Shown piece by piece: positions 1-6,008 of a stretch of DNA of 6,146 nt. Source of the stretch: Pseudomonadota bacterium (lineage in GTDB: Bacteria; Bdellovibrionota; Oligoflexia; Oligoflexales; Oligoflexaceae); NCBI GenBank assembly GCA_029556045.1, contig JAKQGS010000309.1, positions 1-6,146 of the forward strand. Reading direction: 5' to 3'. The notes under the pieces were generated by a model, which saw only the letters and a program-made list of their open reading frames with translations, was not told where the DNA came from and made no database searches. How positions within the stretch are numbered: position 1 is the stretch's first letter; every line of letters starts with the position of its first letter. A program made the translations under genes and the position numbers.

Positions 1-128
1 CCCTGGTGCTGGAAAACGGCCAGGCCTCCTACCTGTCCCATTGGGAGTCCGCTGATACCCTCCAGCGAATCTCGCAAATTGAACGCCACTTTTTCCCCAC
101 GTCTCAGACGCAGGAGGGACAACCATGA
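1..128 (+). CDS. 3' end of an unidentified gene at the head of the operon (partial)
   Basis: An open frame enters from the left edge (first full codon at 3) and stops at TGA 126-128. It encodes about 41 residues beginning LVLENGQASYLSHWE and ending in a polar Gln/Thr-rich tail. The last codons overlap the next gene's ATG (ATGA, 4 bp), and the frame carries that gene's ribosome binding site, so it is very likely translated and part of the same operon. The LVLENGQ stretch loosely resembles the strand after the H-loop in ABC ATPases (typically ILVLxxGxI), which would fit the neighbours. The residues after it do not follow the usual pattern, so this is only a guess. The 5' part lies outside the window, and no function is assigned. 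Confidence 0.6.
   Translation, partial: LVLENGQASYLSHWESADTLQRISQIERHFFPTSQTQEGQP
112..117 (+). promoter_or_regulatory. ribosome binding site of the first ABC subunit
   Basis: A perfect AGGAGG lies 7 nt before the ATG at 125. It selects this start over a second in-frame ATG two codons later. It lies inside the coding end of the preceding gene, which suggests translational coupling. Confidence 0.8.
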
Positions 129-1867
129 GCATGGGGGTCGCCCGGTTTTCCCGCAAATTTGCCCTGCCCCTTTGGCGTTGGTATCTGGGGGGTCTGATAT
201 TTTTGGCCATCACCAACCTGGTCACGCTAGAAATTCCGCAGTTGGCCAAAGAGGTGGTCAACCGAATTTCCGCCACCGGGCCCCTTTCCCAATTGGAAAC
301 CATCGCCCTCAGCATCATTGGTCTGGGTTTCATTCAAATCCTGGTGCGCAGCCTGTCGCGGATTCTGATCTTCTGGCCTGGCCGTCAGCTGGAATCCACC
401 TCAAAAACCTACTATTTCGAACGCATCATACGCCTTCCCCTGGACTTTTTTAACCGCTATGGCCTCGGGGACCTCATCTCCCGCATCGCTAACGACATCA
501 CCCACCTGCGGGCCTTTCTGGCCTTTGGGGTCTTGCAGGTGCTGAACCTGGCGTTCCTGGTGATCTTTACCATCAGCAAGATGGCCAGTGCCCATCTCAC
601 GTTAACTTTACTGTGCCTGATTCCCATCAGTCTGATGCTGCTGATCGCCCGCTTCATCATGCCCGCCATGAATCGCTACTCCCGGCAGAATCAAGACGCT
701 CTGGGCAAGCTGACCAATCGCGTGACGGAGTCCTTTCTGAACGTGCACACCATCCAGGCCAATGCGGCGGAAGAGGCCTTTTTACGACGATGCGAAGCGG
801 AAAACCTTGAAGTCTATCGCACAAATATGAAGCTGATCCGCACCCGCACTCTGTTTTTTCCTCTATTGTCCAGTCTGACCACCATGTCGCAGCTGATTGT
901 GCTCTACTACGGTGGACTGGAGGTTACCCGAGGCAATCTGACGATCGGGGACATCCTGACCTTTAACATTTATCTGGCCTATATCGCTTTCCCCCTCACG
1001 TCCGTCGGCATCATTTTGTCCATTTACCAAAGGGCCAAGACGGCGCTGCAGCGGTTGAGTGTGATTGAAGACGAAACACCGGAGCGCGCCCGGCATATTT
1101 CCCAAACTCCTGTGACCGCCGGTGCCATCCTGGAGATTCGCAATCTCACATTTTCCTACCCGCAGGCGGAAGAAGGCCGCACCGAACCGGTTCTCCATAA
1201 TATTTCCCTGACCATTTCTCCGGGACAGCGGGTGGGCATATACGCCCGTATCGGTTCCGGCAAGTCCACCCTGTTTAATCTGATTTGCCGCCTTTACGAT
1301 CCGCCCCCGGGCACCATCTTCTGGCGGGGGCGGGACGTGCTGGAGTGGGAACCGGAGGAGCTGCGTCGGGACATTGGGTACGCCCTTCAGTCGGTGCATT
1401 TGTTCTCTGACACTATCGCCAATAATCTCTGTTTTGGTCTGGCGGAAAAGCCCTCACCGGAAGCCCTGGAGGAATGCACCAAGGCGGCCCAGATCTGGCA
1501 GGAAGTCCAGGGGTTTGAAAAAGGCTGGGACACCGAGATCGGGGAAAAAGGCATCCGCTTGTCCGGGGGACAAAAGCAGCGTCTAGCTCTGGCCCGCCTC
1601 TTCCTGCGCAAGCCCAAACTACTGCTGCTGGACGACGTTCTGTCGGCGGTGGACAACCAGACCGAGCGGCTGTTGATTCAATACATCGAACGCTCCCAGA
1701 CCCCCATGCTGGTGGCCTCCCATAAGCTAACGGCATTGGAGGCCTGTGCCCATGTGATCTTTATGGAAAAGGGCCGTATCGTTGACCAGGGGCATTTTGC
1801 GGAACTTGCGGAACGGCACCCCGAACTGCGGAAGGAGGTTTTAGATGAACGCGCTACCCAACATTAA
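125..1867 (+). CDS. ABC exporter half-transporter, degenerate-site subunit (MdlA/TM287-like)
   Basis: This 580-residue half-transporter has an inner-membrane domain followed by an ATPase domain. Six hydrophobic segments are visible, at roughly residues 20-41, 57-81, 130-150, 158-178, 243-265 and 273-298. The nucleotide-binding domain then shows A-loop Tyr345, Walker A ARIGSGKS (374-381), Q-loop Gln422, X-loop TEIGEKG (470-476), signature LSGGQ (479-483), Walker B ending Asp503, D-loop SAVD (507-510) and switch His533. The residue after Walker B is Asp504 where a catalytic Glu is expected, and Walker A begins with Ala instead of Gly. In this family that marks the subunit whose own Walker motifs form the non-hydrolysing site. 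No C39 peptidase domain precedes the membrane part. It overlaps the next subunit gene by 23 bp, so the two probably form a heterodimer. The substrate (drug, lipid or peptide) cannot be read from the sequence. Confidence 0.93.
   Translation: MSMGVARFSRKFALPLWRWYLGGLIFLAITNLVTLEIPQLAKEVVNRISATGPLSQLETIALSIIGLGFIQILVRSLSRILIFWPGRQLESTSKTYYFERIIRLPLDFFNRYGLGDLISRIANDITHLRAFLAFGVLQVLNLAFLVIFTISKMASAHLTLTLLCLIPISLMLLIARFIMPAMNRYSRQNQDALGKLTNRVTESFLNVHTIQANAAEEAFLRRCEAENLEVYRTNMKLIRTRTLFFPLLSSLTTMSQLIVLYYGGLEVTRGNLTIGDILTFNIYLAYIAFPLTSVGIILSIYQRAKTALQRLSVIEDETPERARHISQTPVTAGAILEIRNLTFSYPQAEEGRTEPVLHNISLTISPGQRVGIYARIGSGKSTLFNLICRLYDPPPGTIFWRGRDVLEWEPEELRRDIGYALQSVHLFSDTIANNLCFGLAEKPSPEALEECTKAAQIWQEVQGFEKGWDTEIGEKGIRLSGGQKQRLALARLFLRKPKLLLLDDVLSAVDNQTERLLIQYIERSQTPMLVASHKLTALEACAHVIFMEKGRIVDQGHFAELAERHPELRKEVLDERATQH
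1832..1838 (+). promoter_or_regulatory. ribosome binding site of the second ABC subunit
   Basis: AAGGAGG lies 6 nt before the ATG at 1845, inside the last codons of the first ABC gene. It supports the 1845 start despite the 23-bp gene overlap, and suggests coupled synthesis of the two subunits. Confidence 0.85.
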
Positions 1868-3608
1868 GCGGGTCATGCAGGACATCAGAAGCCTTCAGCG
1901 CCTTTGGCCATTTTTGCGGGAGCAAAAGATGCTGCTATTGGCGGCTGTGATCCTGGTCCCGGTTATTTCGCTCTTTCAGATGAGTTTGCCCATCATCCTG
2001 AAGTACGCCATTGACGAGGGAATTCAAAAGGGGGCTTATGACGCCATTTCAATGGGTGCCGCCCTTTATTTCACCGCAGTGGTGGGGGAATATCTGAGCC
2101 GTGCTGGTCAGACGGTCCTCACCTCCCTGGCGGTTCACCGCATGATCAACAAAGCCCGCATGGCTCTGATCCGGCATGTGCTGAGGCTTTCGCCCTCATA
2201 CCATGACCGCTCCATGAGCGGGGCCCTGGTGACCCGGGCCACCAGTGATTTTGACAACCTCAGTGAGTCCCTCAACATGGGGGTTCTCACCTCAATCGTT
2301 GACTTTGCCATCCTTGGGGGGGCCATTGCCGGTCTGTTATGGCTGAACTGGAAGTTGGCCCTGGTGGCGATTTTGATCCTGCCGTTTGTGGCGGTGATTG
2401 TGACAAACTTTTCCCGTGGCCTTAAGAAGAGCATGATGGCGGCCCGTGTCAAGATCGCCGCCCTCAATGCCTTTGCGCAGGAGTGTCTCTACGGCTCCAC
2501 CACCGTCAAACTCCTCACGGCGGAACGGGCAGGCACCCGCAAGTTTGATAAACTGGCCATCGAGTACCGTGACGTGCAGATGAAGTCTGTAATCCTGGAC
2601 GCCTCGCTGTTTGCTATACTGGACGGCATTGCCGCCATCACCATCGGTGTGGTGTTATGGTATGCCGTTACCCATGTGGGAGGACCCAATGAGGCCCTGA
2701 GCGCTGGTCTAATGGTGGCTTTCGTGCAATACCTGCAGAATATCTTTGAACCCCTCAAGCAGCTGGGCAACAAAATTGCCATGCTGCAAGGAGCCTTCAC
2801 GTCGCTGGAACGGATCTTTGGGGTGCTGGACACCCAGGAGTTTGTGGAGGGAGCTGCCCCCTGCACCCGCAAACTGCAGGGGACCGTTCAGTTCAAAGAT
2901 GTCACCTTTTACTACAAAAAGAATAACTCCGTGCATCCCGTCCTGCACAATGTGTCGTTTCATATGCCTGCCGGACAGTCGCTGGCGCTGGTGGGCCCCA
3001 CAGGGGCCGGTAAATCCACCATCACCAAACTCCTCTCCAAACTCTACGACGGATATGAGGGACGAATCACCGTGGACGGACAGGATATCCGGGGTATCGA
3101 AGGGAACAGTCTGCGACAAAAGATCGCCATTGTGCCTCAGGATATCACCCTTTTTGATGGCACCATCCGCTTTAATATCGGCATGGATAATCCGGCGATT
3201 GCGGAACAGGACATCATTCAGGCAGCCCAGGCGGTAGGAGCTCATGAATTTATCATGAGCCTGCCGGGTGGTTATGATTATGTGCTGAAAGAAAAAGGCA
3301 GCAATCTATCGCAGGGCCAACAGCAACTATTGGTGTTTGCCCGCGCTCTGGCTAAAAACCCTGCGGTTATCATCCTGGACGAGGCCACCTCATCCGTGGA
3401 CCCGGAGTCCGAAAAAGCCATCCAAAATGCTATCGCTTCCCTTCTTCATGGACGCAGTGTCATCGTGGTGGCCCACCGCCTGTCCACCATTCGCAAGTGC
3501 GATCAAATTCTCGTGGTGCAAAAGGGTCGCATCGTGGAGTCCGGCAATCACGACTCCCTGATGCAGCAAAAATCCGCCTATTATGGCCTTCACGAGGCTT
3601 TGATTTAA
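1845..3608 (+). CDS. ABC exporter half-transporter, catalytic-site subunit (MdlB/TM288-like)
   Basis: This 587-residue partner of the preceding subunit has the same layout. Hydrophobic segments lie near residues 29-52, 67-88, 145-167, 171-189, 253-275 and 284-304. The ATPase domain has A-loop Tyr357, Walker A GPTGAGKS (384-391), Q-loop Gln432, Walker B IILDE with catalytic Glu513, D-loop SSVD (516-519) and switch His544. Its signature is LSQGQ (488-492) instead of LSGGQ, and the X-loop region reads VLKEKG in place of the usual TEVGERG type. These changes mirror those of subunit one. The active site would pair this Walker A/B with the partner's LSGGQ. The degenerate site would pair the partner's Asp504 with this LSQGQ. 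By analogy with MdlAB, LmrCD, BmrCD and TM287/288 this is an obligate heterodimeric exporter. The cargo is unknown. Confidence 0.93.
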   Translation: MNALPNIKRVMQDIRSLQRLWPFLREQKMLLLAAVILVPVISLFQMSLPIILKYAIDEGIQKGAYDAISMGAALYFTAVVGEYLSRAGQTVLTSLAVHRMINKARMALIRHVLRLSPSYHDRSMSGALVTRATSDFDNLSESLNMGVLTSIVDFAILGGAIAGLLWLNWKLALVAILILPFVAVIVTNFSRGLKKSMMAARVKIAALNAFAQECLYGSTTVKLLTAERAGTRKFDKLAIEYRDVQMKSVILDASLFAILDGIAAITIGVVLWYAVTHVGGPNEALSAGLMVAFVQYLQNIFEPLKQLGNKIAMLQGAFTSLERIFGVLDTQEFVEGAAPCTRKLQGTVQFKDVTFYYKKNNSVHPVLHNVSFHMPAGQSLALVGPTGAGKSTITKLLSKLYDGYEGRITVDGQDIRGIEGNSLRQKIAIVPQDITLFDGTIRFNIGMDNPAIAEQDIIQAAQAVGAHEFIMSLPGGYDYVLKEKGSNLSQGQQQLLVFARALAKNPAVIILDEATSSVDPESEKAIQNAIASLLHGRSVIVVAHRLSTIRKCDQILVVQKGRIVESGNHDSLMQQKSAYYGLHEALI

Positions 3609-3609
3609 C

Positions 3610-3614
3610 GGGAG
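3610..3614 (+). promoter_or_regulatory. ribosome binding site supporting the GTG start of xdhC
   Basis: GGGAG lies 6 nt before GTG 3621, directly after the TAA of the ABC gene. The next in-frame ATG (3639) has no comparable site, so the GTG is preferred. Confidence 0.65.
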
Positions 3615-3620
3615 AGCGGC

Positions 3621-4724
3621 GTGCGCGATACACTGGATATGCTCAAACAATTTCACCTGGGTCGGGGGCAGGGCTTTCGTTTTGCTCTGGCCACCATCGT
3701 GTCGACAGAGGGGTCCACCTACCAAAAAGCCGGCGCCAAAATGCTGGTCCGCAATGATGGTCTCCGGGTGGGACTATTGAGCGGAGGGTGTCTGGAAAAC
3801 GACATCGTGGAAGCCGCGTTGCTGGCGATGGGACAAGGGGAGTCACGGTTTCTGAGCTTTGACCACAGCGATGAGGCGGACAAAACCCTGGGTACCAGCC
3901 TGGGGTGTCGCGGAAAAATTGTGGTTTGGATCACCCCGGTTGCAGAACACATCGACACCAAGACGTTTGCCTGGTGGATTGGCCGCTGTGCAGAACGCTA
4001 CACCTACACCTCCTGGACCATCCTCGACAGCAGTCATCCCGATTGGGTTGGCGCGCGATGTTTTATGCTGCCGGGATTTCTCAAGACCACCGCTGGAGAC
4101 ATCCCCTGGCGGGACCTGGAATCGACTCTGTCCGAAGCACCCACGGGAAGCCGTCCCGCTCAGCGCCACAATATTGCCACCCCATCCGGGTGGTGCGATG
4201 TTTTGGTGGAATCCTTTGCACCGCCGGTGCGGCTGTTACTCTGGGGATTGGGGGTTGATGCTGAGCCGGTCTATCGCCTGGCGGTGGAACTAGGATGGGA
4301 GGTTGTGGGATTTGACCATCGCCCCGTTCATGCTCAACCGGACCGATTTCCCGACGCGGATCATATCCAGACCGCTCGTCCGGATATTTTGCAGCGCATC
4401 ACCACCGACGCTCGCACGGGGGTGCTGATCATGAGTCATCACTACCCAACGGATCTCGCGGTCCTGCAAGCCTTGCAAGATAAAACGTTGGGTTACATCG
4501 GACTATTGGGACCGGTGGAACGTCGCCAGCAGTTGTTTGCAGATATGGACGCCGAAGGAACAGCCCCATCGCCGTCTTTCCAAGAGCGGGTTTATGGACC
4601 TGCCGGCCTCAAGCTAGGGGGACGTACCGCCGCGGATGTGGCCCTCAGTGTGGTAGCGGAAATCCAGGCGGTGTTCCATCACAAGGATGCTCCTCATCTG
4701 CGGGACACCGGGAGCAAAGGTTGA
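3621..4724 (+). CDS. xdhC: XdhC/CoxI-family molybdenum cofactor maturation protein
   Basis: This 367-residue protein has both XdhC-family domains. The N-terminal XdhC/CoxI domain (about 1-105) shows the EGSTYQKAGAKMLV stretch, SGGCLEND (54-61, Cys57) and SLGCRGKI (93-100, Cys96). A variable linker follows (about 107-203). The C-terminal Rossmann-like domain has GLGVDAEP (209-216), FDHRP (231-235), MSHHYPTDL (271-279), YIGLLGP (292-298) and the GLKLGGRTAADVALSVVAEI block (329-348). In studied members (Rhodobacter XdhC, E. coli PaoD) the protein binds the molybdenum cofactor, helps its sulfuration and hands it to a xanthine-dehydrogenase-family apoenzyme in the cytoplasm. It starts 12 bp after the ABC pair and its TGA overlaps the next start. 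The LGCRG motif differs from the more usual LGCGG. The family call is firm, but the client enzyme is not in view. Confidence 0.9.
   Translation: MRDTLDMLKQFHLGRGQGFRFALATIVSTEGSTYQKAGAKMLVRNDGLRVGLLSGGCLENDIVEAALLAMGQGESRFLSFDHSDEADKTLGTSLGCRGKIVVWITPVAEHIDTKTFAWWIGRCAERYTYTSWTILDSSHPDWVGARCFMLPGFLKTTAGDIPWRDLESTLSEAPTGSRPAQRHNIATPSGWCDVLVESFAPPVRLLLWGLGVDAEPVYRLAVELGWEVVGFDHRPVHAQPDRFPDADHIQTARPDILQRITTDARTGVLIMSHHYPTDLAVLQALQDKTLGYIGLLGPVERRQQLFADMDAEGTAPSPSFQERVYGPAGLKLGGRTAADVALSVVAEIQAVFHHKDAPHLRDTGSKG
4710..4714 (+). promoter_or_regulatory. ribosome binding site supporting the TTG start of mocA
   Basis: GGGAG lies 6 nt before TTG 4721. No in-frame ATG occurs before the conserved nucleotide-binding motif at the N-terminus, so the rare TTG start is the only sensible choice apart from an unlikely GTG at 4745. 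Confidence 0.6.
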
Positions 4725-5338
4725 ATTCATCAACGTCATCCCTCGTGGCGATACTTCTGGCGGCTGGCGCATCGCGCCGTCTGGGTCAGCCCAAGCAGCT
4801 GCTGCCCTGGAAGGGCTCCTCTCTGATCCGCCATAGTCTCCAGCAACTCACGACGGAATTGCCGATACCTGTTTTGGTGGCGACCGGGACTCATCACGCC
4901 GCCATCATCCAGGAGCTAGAGGGAGTCGCGATACCATTGACCTTCTGTCCGGTGGACCACTGGCAACTGGGCCAGGGGCACACCCTAAAATTTGCGTTGT
5001 CATTGGCAGCACAGCAGTTTTCAACAGCCTCCCATTTCATGATCGCCCTCTGTGATCAGCCCTGGATTCCGTCCCGGCACTTTCGCAGTCTGGCTGATCT
5101 CTCCCAGCAGGAGCCGCAGGCGGTGATTGCCACCCGCTATCCCGATGAAAAAATCGGGGTCCCCTGCATTTTCCCCCGCATTTTTTTGCCGCAATTGCAA
5201 TCACTGGGGGATGAGGAGGGGGCCCGCATTTTCCTCAATCGCCCCGATCAGAGGGTCCTATCGATCCCGTGTCCCGAGGCCGCGCGGGACATTGATTTTC
5301 CCCACGACATCCTACTTCCGCAGCAGAATCTAGACTAA
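4721..5338 (+). CDS. mocA: MocA-like molybdenum cofactor cytidylyltransferase (NTP_transf_3 family)
   Basis: This 205-residue protein has the NTP-transferase (MobA/MocA-like) fold. Visible motifs are the N-terminal loop LLAAGASRRLGQPKQL (12-27), LGQGHTLKFAL (83-93), ALCDQPWI with the metal-binding type Asp (109-116), the block from GVPCIFP to GDEEGARIFL (146-172) and DIDFPHDI (190-197, usually DIDTPxD). The AAG in the first loop, instead of AGG, is the form associated with CTP-using MocA enzymes; GTP-using MobA has AGG. The likely reaction joins CMP to molybdopterin cofactor, giving the cytosine dinucleotide form used by xanthine-dehydrogenase-family enzymes. It starts with TTG inside a TTGA overlap with xdhC, so the two are translationally coupled and probably act in sequence on the same cofactor. 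Length is normal and both ends look intact. Other readings are a PucB- or CoxI-cluster-type relative with the same chemistry. Confidence 0.85.
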   Translation: MNSSTSSLVAILLAAGASRRLGQPKQLLPWKGSSLIRHSLQQLTTELPIPVLVATGTHHAAIIQELEGVAIPLTFCPVDHWQLGQGHTLKFALSLAAQQFSTASHFMIALCDQPWIPSRHFRSLADLSQQEPQAVIATRYPDEKIGVPCIFPRIFLPQLQSLGDEEGARIFLNRPDQRVLSIPCPEAARDIDFPHDILLPQQNLD

Positions 5339-5350
5339 AAAATCCAACTT

Positions 5351-5647
5351 TTACGCCACCTTCGACACCACTAAATCAACCTCATAGCCCAAAGCCCTAA
5401 ACACCTTATTAATGGTGGAAAGTGTCGGTATACGATCTTGATCACCGCGCTCAAGTCTTGCGATCATAGGCTGGCTGACACCAGCTTTTTTTGCTAACTG
5501 GGCCTGTGTTAAGCCAGCTTTAATACGCAGGTCTTCAATAAGATGCGCCACCCTCAAATGCATCGATGCTTCATCATAAGCAAGCCTCATGTCAGGATCG
5601 GTAAGCTTGGTCTTTAGGTAAGACTTTAACTTCATGCTCTTTGTCAT
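5351..5647 (-). CDS. HigA-like antitoxin, XRE-family helix-turn-helix protein
   Basis: This 98-residue protein carries a clear lambda-repressor/XRE-type DNA-binding domain at about residues 34-87. Its core is LTQAQLAKKAGVSQPMIARLE (46-66), in which the recognition helix follows the GVSQ turn. The roughly 30-residue N-terminal arm fits a toxin-contacting segment as in HigA-type antitoxins, though that role is inferred. It lies downstream of the toxin gene and overlaps it by 4 bp (ATGA). A GGAGG site stands 4 nt before its ATG, which fixes this start over Met5. It probably neutralises the toxin and represses the shared promoter through the palindrome at 5983-5998. It ends 12 bp from the end of mocA on the opposite strand. 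The G+C content is well below that of the plus-strand genes. Confidence 0.88.
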   Translation of the reverse strand: MTKSMKLKSYLKTKLTDPDMRLAYDEASMHLRVAHLIEDLRIKAGLTQAQLAKKAGVSQPMIARLERGDQDRIPTLSTINKVFRALGYEVDLVVSKVA

Positions 5648-5973
5648 AAAACCTCCGTTAACCGCTTTCTTGCAATCGCAAGTTCATTCAATGGTGTCTT
5701 CTGCGTCTTTTTCTTGAATGCATGTAGAAGCATCATGGTCTTAGCGCTAATCAAAACATACATGATGCGATATCCCCCCGATGGGGTTTTAATTTTGATT
5801 TCCCAGAGTTTCCCCTCGATCTGCCGAAAAACGGCGCCCTTTGCTTGAAGGCCCATTTCTTCAACTTCACTTAAGACAGCTAAAAGAACAGCCTGATCAC
5901 GCTTTGGCTGATCGTCGATAAATTTTACGACTGGAGAGCGACCACTACTGGATTGGTAAAAGACAAGTTCCAT
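5644..5973 (-). CDS. HigB/Gp49-like toxin, RelE-superfamily mRNA interferase
   Basis: This 109-residue protein matches the phage Gp49-like/HigB family. It has FRQIEGKLWEIKIK (49-62), the GGYRIMYVL strand (66-74) and the basic LLHAFKKKTQKTP block (82-94), followed by a C-terminal helix with ELAIARKRL. Studied relatives are small RelE-fold ribonucleases that cut mRNA, mostly at the ribosome. All the conserved blocks are present, so it looks functional. The toxin-first order and the 4-bp overlap with the antitoxin are the HigBA arrangement. No Shine-Dalgarno sequence precedes its ATG, while the antitoxin has a strong one, which would favour excess antitoxin. The start is the only ATG that fits the family length. 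An upstream ATG at 5980 on the same strand is out of frame. Confidence 0.88.
   Translation of the reverse strand: MELVFYQSSSGRSPVVKFIDDQPKRDQAVLLAVLSEVEEMGLQAKGAVFRQIEGKLWEIKIKTPSGGYRIMYVLISAKTMMLLHAFKKKTQKTPLNELAIARKRLTEVL
5652..5656 (-). promoter_or_regulatory. ribosome binding site of the antitoxin
   Basis: GGAGG on the minus strand, 4 nt before the antitoxin ATG, lies within the final codons of the toxin gene. It decides the start at 5647 and contrasts with the absence of any such site before the toxin. Confidence 0.75.
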
Positions 5974-5979
5974 GCAGCA

Positions 5980-6008
5980 TTTATAACCAAATGGTTATTA
6001 TAAGTCAA
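5980..6008 (-). promoter_or_regulatory. sigma70-type promoter of the toxin-antitoxin operon
   Basis: On the minus strand TTGACT (6008-6003, 5 of 6 to consensus) and TATAAA (5985-5980, 5 of 6) are separated by exactly 17 bp. Transcription would start close to 5973-5974, at or next to the toxin ATG, giving a nearly leaderless message. A second candidate uses the perfect TATAAT at 6002-5997 with a poor TTTTCA (6026-6021) and an 18-bp spacer. It would give a leader of about 17 nt. Which one is used cannot be told from sequence. Confidence 0.6.
5983..5998. promoter_or_regulatory. palindromic operator candidate for antitoxin autorepression
   Basis: ATAACCA-AA-TGGTTAT is a perfect inverted repeat with 7-bp arms and a 2-bp centre. 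It sits between the -35 and -10 elements of the toxin-antitoxin promoter and overlaps the -10 by 3 bp, 9 bp before the toxin start codon. XRE-type antitoxins commonly bind such a dyad to shut off their own operon. Binding here is inferred from position and symmetry. Confidence 0.6.

Noticed and set aside
79..453. Frame-shifted 124-codon plus-strand frame over the start of the first ABC gene
   Set aside because: It overlaps the membrane domain of the exporter in another frame and its translation is rich in His, Arg and Pro without any domain.
863..1399. Long open frame on the minus strand (178 codons) inside the first ABC gene
   Set aside because: It lies wholly opposite a gene with intact family motifs, shows no recognisable domain, and such antisense frames are common in G+C-rich genes.
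2709..3245. 178-codon minus-strand frame inside the second ABC gene
   Set aside because: It is the antisense of a conserved ATPase domain, with no family motif and no credible start context.
3859..4293. Plus-strand frames of 117-144 codons overlapping xdhC in other frames
   Set aside because: Proline- and arginine-rich low-information translations typical of a shifted frame. The XdhC frame is continuous with conserved motifs on both sides.
5335..5354. Possible terminator AAAAAATCCAACTTTT between mocA and the antitoxin
   Set aside because: The only stem is four A-T pairs, far too weak for an intrinsic terminator.
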